Shown here: positions 60,751-64,000 of the stretch, piece by piece
Layout of the letters: every line of letters starts with the position of its first letter
How positions within the stretch are numbered: the stretch's first letter is position 1
Source of the DNA: BM506 sp031581485
GTDB taxonomy: Bacteria > Desulfobacterota > Desulfobulbia > Desulfobulbales > SURF-16
Direction of reading: 5' to 3'
Length of the DNA: 64,000 nucleotides
NCBI GenBank assembly: GCA_031581485.1
Contig: JAVLBA010000002.1
Span: 7,404 to 71,403 of the forward strand
The notes under the pieces: generated by a model
Databases searched by the model: none
The model's input: only the letters and a program-made list of their open reading frames with translations
Told to the model about the DNA's origin: nothing
Made by a program: the position numbers and the translations under genes

Positions 60751-61689
60751 ATGAAATATCTCTTTGGCCCGGTCAATTCCCGGCGACTCGGTCTCTCCCT
60801 GGGCATTGATCTCCTCACCACCAAGACCTGCAATTTTGACTGCATATATTGCGAGGTGGGGGGCACCACCATTCACACCTGTGAACGCCAAGAGTACACA
60901 CCCACAGCAGAAATTCTGGCTGAGATTGACGAACTGCTCAGCAATGAGGATCTGGCAAAACCCATTGATGTCTACACCATCACTGCCATGGGCGAGCCCA
61001 CCCTGCACACGGGAATTGGCGAGATTATCCGCCATATCAAGGAAAAAACCGGCAAACCTGTTGCCGTCCTGACCAATGGCGGCCTGCTGCACCGCCAGGA
61101 TGTCCGCCAGGAACTGCAGGCCGCTGACATTGTCATCCCGTCGCTGGATTCCGCCAGGGCTGCAAGCTTCAGAAAGATTGACCGCCCGGCCCAATGTGTG
61201 GGTTTAGAAGAGATCATTGCCGGTCTTGCCCTTTTCTGCCGGGAATTTTCCGGCCAGGTATGGCTGGAAGTGATGCTGGTCAAAAACATCAATGATCAGC
61301 CCCGCGACATAGAGGCCTTACAGCAGGCCATCAGGCGCATCAACCCGGATCGGGTCCAATTAAATACAGTGGTTCGGCCTCCTCTGGAGAGTTTTGCCGC
61401 ACCCCTGAGTCAAGAGGATTTAACGCACCTTGCCGGACAGTTGCCGGGCAAGGTTGAGATTATTGCCAGTTTTGCCAAACGTCAACACGACTCCTGGCGC
61501 TCACCTGAAGCGGCTGAGATCCTGGAGATGCTGCAACGCAGACCCTGCACCGCTTCAGATATCAGCGAGGCCCTCAACCTCGAGCCCAGCCAGACCAAGA
61601 GGCTCATGGAAGAACTTGCTGACCAGGGTCAGGTGCTGAAGATGCTCCACCAAGGCAAAACCTATTACCAGCCGCCCCATCCAAAATAA
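60751..61689 (+). CDS. Radical SAM protein of unknown substrate
   Basis: 312 aa from the ATG at 60751; the frame is open further upstream (ATG 60689), but homologues start YLFGPVNSRRLG. The radical SAM cluster is TCNFDCIYCEVGG (Cys-x3-Cys-x2-Cys, about residue 29). TITAMGEPTLHTG resembles the GGE/GEP motif of the fold. Residues about 180-210 read LEVMLVKNINDQPRDIEAL. The C-terminal part resembles a winged-helix domain (LQRRPCTASDISEALNLEPSQTKRLMEEL). Function of the family (GPV-SRRLG type) is not established. Confidence 0.85.
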   Translation: MKYLFGPVNSRRLGLSLGIDLLTTKTCNFDCIYCEVGGTTIHTCERQEYTPTAEILAEIDELLSNEDLAKPIDVYTITAMGEPTLHTGIGEIIRHIKEKTGKPVAVLTNGGLLHRQDVRQELQAADIVIPSLDSARAASFRKIDRPAQCVGLEEIIAGLALFCREFSGQVWLEVMLVKNINDQPRDIEALQQAIRRINPDRVQLNTVVRPPLESFAAPLSQEDLTHLAGQLPGKVEIIASFAKRQHDSWRSPEAAEILEMLQRRPCTASDISEALNLEPSQTKRLMEELADQGQVLKMLHQGKTYYQPPHPK

Positions 61690-61830
61690 AGGGTGGCGGC
61701 GTTATCAAACTGATGGCGGCATCCCGGCTCTCGAGGCCGGCATGCCGCCGGACACATGCAAAAATATCCCAGGCCCTGCTGATTGCATACAAGCACTTGG
61801 TGCCAGATTTTTTTTGCCAAAGGAATATTC

Positions 61831-63927
61831 ATGACCGAAGAAAAAACTAAACAGGAAAACAAAGAAAAAATCAGCTCCGAAGCCGCCAACAACACCGCGA
61901 AAGCACCGGAAACAGAAAAACCAAAAACAAAGCGGGCTCCGCGTAAACGCACGCCCCGCAAGACCACCGCGGCCAAAAAAAGTGACGAACCCCAGCTGAG
62001 CCCGGAGCCGGAAACCAAGGGCGCGGAGAGCAAAGCGGAGACCACCACAGCTTCCGAGCCAACTCAGGAGGCGCACAGCCAGGAAACGGAAAAACCGCAA
62101 CCCAAACGGCGGCCCCGGAAACGGGCCCCCCGCAAAACTGCCGCGGCCCAAACAGCTGCCCCGGAGCAGGAGGCCCCGGCCGCAGAGAACACCCCCGAGC
62201 CCGCGGTTGCCGCCCCTGAGACAGACCTGGTATCCCCCAGCCTGGAAGCAGAAAAACCGCAGCCGAAACGGCGGCCCCGGAAACGGACCCCCCGCAAAAC
62301 AGCTGACCAGGGACCGGACCAGACACAGGAGGCCCAGGCCGAAAAGAGCAGTCCCAGGGCTGCCGTGCCGAAAAAGGCCCCGGCCAGAAAACCTGCCGCC
62401 AAGAGCAGCTCCAAAACAGAGGGCGACAAAAAGATCTCCTATAAATTGCTGATCAATGCGGATGAGCCGGAAGAGTGCCGCATCGCCCTGCTAGAAAACG
62501 GCAAGGTGGAATCCTTTAATGTGGAGACCGTGGTCCAGGCCCAGTCCAAGGGCAATATCTACAAAGGTATCATCTCTGCCATTGAACCCAATCTCCAGGC
62601 CGCCTTTGTGGACATGGGCACCGGCAAAAACGGCTTCCTCGCCTTTGGCGATATCCATCCCGAGTATTACTGCAAGGAGGTGGGTCGCAACAGCCACTGG
62701 AAATCTCTGAATATCCAAGATGTCATCATGAAAGGCCAGGAGGTTCTGGTGGAGGTGGTCAAGGATGCCACCGGCAACAAAGGCGCCAGCATCACCACCT
62801 ACCTCTCCATGCCCGGCCGCTATATCGTCCTCATGCCGGGCAGTGATTCCCACGGTATCTCCCGCCAGATCAACGATGAGGAACGGCGCACCAAGCTCCG
62901 CCAAATCATCGAGTCTGCCAAGCTCCCGGAAGAGATCGGTTATATCATCCGCACCGCCAGTGAGGATGTCACCAAGACCGCGCTCATGCAGGATATCACC
63001 TACCAGCTCAACCTCTGGAATGATATCAAGGAAAAGGGCCAGACCATGAAGGCGCCGGCCCTGATTTACAAGGAGCAGGATGTGGTATCGCGCTTTCTGC
63101 GCGACCACTTCACCACGGACATCGAGGAGATCCTGGTTGACAATGAAGAGGTATTTGCCAAGGTCAACGACTTCATGCAGCTCCTGCCGGCCCGCCAACG
63201 CAAGACCAAGGTCCAGCTCCACAAGGGTTCCAAGCCCATTTTCAACCAGTACCAGGTGGAAGAGCAGATTGAGCAGATGTATCTGCCCACCGTCCCCCTG
63301 CCCTCGGGCGGCTCCATCGTCATCAACCCCACCGAGGCCTTGGTGGCCATTGACGTCAACTCCGGCCGCACCTCCAAGGACAAAAATTTTGAGAAGACCA
63401 TCTTTCTGGTCAACATGGAGGCTGCGGATGAACTGGCCCGCCAGCTCCGCCTCCGTGACCTGGGCGGCCTTATTGTCGTTGACTTCATCGACATGCGGGA
63501 CAAGAAGAATATCCGCGATGTGGAAAAACAGATGACCCTGGCCATGAAAAAGGACAAGGCCAAGGTGGACACCAGCCGCATCTCGAAATTCGGCCTCATG
63601 CAGATCTCCCGTCAGCGCCTGGGACCCCCCATCCAGAAGGGCAATTACATCATCTGTGAACATTGCCAGGGGCACGGCATGGTCAAATCCGTGGAGACAA
63701 CGGCCCTGGCCCTGATGCGCCGGATCCAGACTGCAGCGGTCAAACGCCACATCACGGCCATCCATTGTGATCTGCCCCTGAAAGTGGCCCAGTATCTCCT
63801 CAACCAGAAACGCTCTGAACTGGTGGAACTTGAGCAGCGCTACAAGGTGGAGATCCGCATCACCGCCAACCCGGAATTCACCCCGGCCCAGGCGGAGCTG
63901 AAGTTTCTCAAACACAACAACGCCTAG
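61831..63927 (+). CDS. Ribonuclease E/G family endoribonuclease with basic N-terminal tail
   Basis: 698 aa from the ATG at 61831 (AAAGGAAT box); the frame opens at 61783. Residues 1-200 are low-complexity Lys/Arg/Pro/Ala/Glu with three copies of a basic block. Then an S1 domain (NIYKGIISAIEPNLQAAFVDMGTGKNGFLAFGDIHPEYY), 5' sensor and DNase I-like regions (VAIDVNSGRT; VDFIDMRD with the metal-binding Asp), and a CEHCQGHG zinc-link. The catalytic half is as in RNase E/G; it matures rRNA and starts mRNA decay. The tail is at the N-terminus, whereas in E. coli RNase E the long disordered part is C-terminal. Confidence 0.93.
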   Translation: MTEEKTKQENKEKISSEAANNTAKAPETEKPKTKRAPRKRTPRKTTAAKKSDEPQLSPEPETKGAESKAETTTASEPTQEAHSQETEKPQPKRRPRKRAPRKTAAAQTAAPEQEAPAAENTPEPAVAAPETDLVSPSLEAEKPQPKRRPRKRTPRKTADQGPDQTQEAQAEKSSPRAAVPKKAPARKPAAKSSSKTEGDKKISYKLLINADEPEECRIALLENGKVESFNVETVVQAQSKGNIYKGIISAIEPNLQAAFVDMGTGKNGFLAFGDIHPEYYCKEVGRNSHWKSLNIQDVIMKGQEVLVEVVKDATGNKGASITTYLSMPGRYIVLMPGSDSHGISRQINDEERRTKLRQIIESAKLPEEIGYIIRTASEDVTKTALMQDITYQLNLWNDIKEKGQTMKAPALIYKEQDVVSRFLRDHFTTDIEEILVDNEEVFAKVNDFMQLLPARQRKTKVQLHKGSKPIFNQYQVEEQIEQMYLPTVPLPSGGSIVINPTEALVAIDVNSGRTSKDKNFEKTIFLVNMEAADELARQLRLRDLGGLIVVDFIDMRDKKNIRDVEKQMTLAMKKDKAKVDTSRISKFGLMQISRQRLGPPIQKGNYIICEHCQGHGMVKSVETTALALMRRIQTAAVKRHITAIHCDLPLKVAQYLLNQKRSELVELEQRYKVEIRITANPEFTPAQAELKFLKHNNA
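61918..62301 (+). repeat. Three in-gene copies of a KPxPKRRPRKRxPRKT block
   Basis: Basic 16-residue blocks at residues 30-45, 88-103 and 142-157 (nucleotides 61918-61965, 62092-62139, 62254-62301). The second and third are nearly identical also at the DNA level, which points to recent internal duplication. They are separated by acidic, Gln/Ala-rich spacers of about 40 residues. Confidence 0.9.
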
Positions 63928-63976
63928 TACTCCGTAAAACTTAAATGTACGTATAGAATTTCGTTATTGCATTCGA

Positions 63977-64000
63977 ACCACAAAGACACGAAGGCACAAA
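63977..64000 (+). repeat. CCACAAAGACACGAAGGCACAAA repeat at the window end
   Basis: Resembles the left arm of the inverted repeat at 34084. Truncated by the window edge, 49 bases past the RNase E/G stop. A dispersed intergenic repeat. Confidence 0.6.

Overview
The window looks like chromosomal core genome of a motile, diderm, GC-rich sulfur-metabolising bacterium. Desulfobacterota (the old Deltaproteobacteria, possibly Desulfobulbales) is my best guess. The grounds are LptD and outer-membrane proteins (diderm), a complete flagellar export and regulation cluster, a low-mass assimilatory-type sulfite reductase, a Bacillus-type GSI-alpha glutamine synthetase, a FabL-type enoyl reductase, sigma-54-type promoters, and many PAS/GGDEF/HDOD/NtrC-type signalling genes. 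The taxon is an inference. I see no CRISPR array, insertion sequence, integrase or prophage.

Layout. 1-6.4 kb: the end of a FolE2-like T-fold gene and glyS on the plus strand, convergent with a minus-strand set (DUF362, fabL, maf, EAL-like/HDOD). 6.4-7.2 kb: a long gene-poor gap with a perfect terminator hairpin and a tiny ORF. 7.2-19.3 kb: one colinear flagellar block, fliL-M-N-O-P-Q-R, flhB, flhA, flhF, flhG, fliA, cheY and a membrane protein with a FliL-like tail. 19.4-23.6 kb: glnD behind a consensus sigma-54 site, then glnA. 23.6-29 kb: a YprB-like exonuclease, Smr, PilZ, zinc-ribbon/AIM24 protein, a beta-barrel protein and pgi. 29-32.1 kb: aroD-aroE-aroA plus a small lipoprotein on the minus strand. 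32.2-37.2 kb: thpR, ispDF, RNase P RNA, a zinc-ribbon coiled-coil protein, a Nif3-like protein, a CAT-anticodon tRNA and the small sulfite reductase, which is divergent from cysK.

38.4-42.8 kb: gap, pgk, tpiA, secG and tRNA-Leu(GAG). The spaces on either side of gap each hold a run of perfect hairpins ending in a terminator. They are the best candidates for undescribed RNA elements here. 43-51.2 kb: an orphan hybrid kinase, a six-span membrane protein paired with a VWA-like lipoprotein of unknown role, an RluA-family protein split into two coupled genes, and a receiver/CheC-like/diguanylate cyclase operon. 51.2-60.4 kb, minus strand: an NtrC-type regulator with its kinase, a MltB-like transglycosylase, a DHH phosphoesterase, lptD and ilvD. 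60.6-64 kb: a radical SAM protein and an RNase E/G with an unusual basic repeat-bearing N-terminal tail.

The genes fall into three working groups. One is flagellar assembly and number control (export gate, C-ring, FlhF/FlhG, FliA, CheY). The second is nitrogen, sulfur and aromatic amino-acid biosynthesis. The third is lower glycolysis. Several translationally coupled pairs with ATGA overlaps (fabL/maf, aroD/aroE, kinase/regulator) support the operon calls. Start codons were moved from the longest open frame wherever a ribosome binding site or family alignment favoured an internal start.
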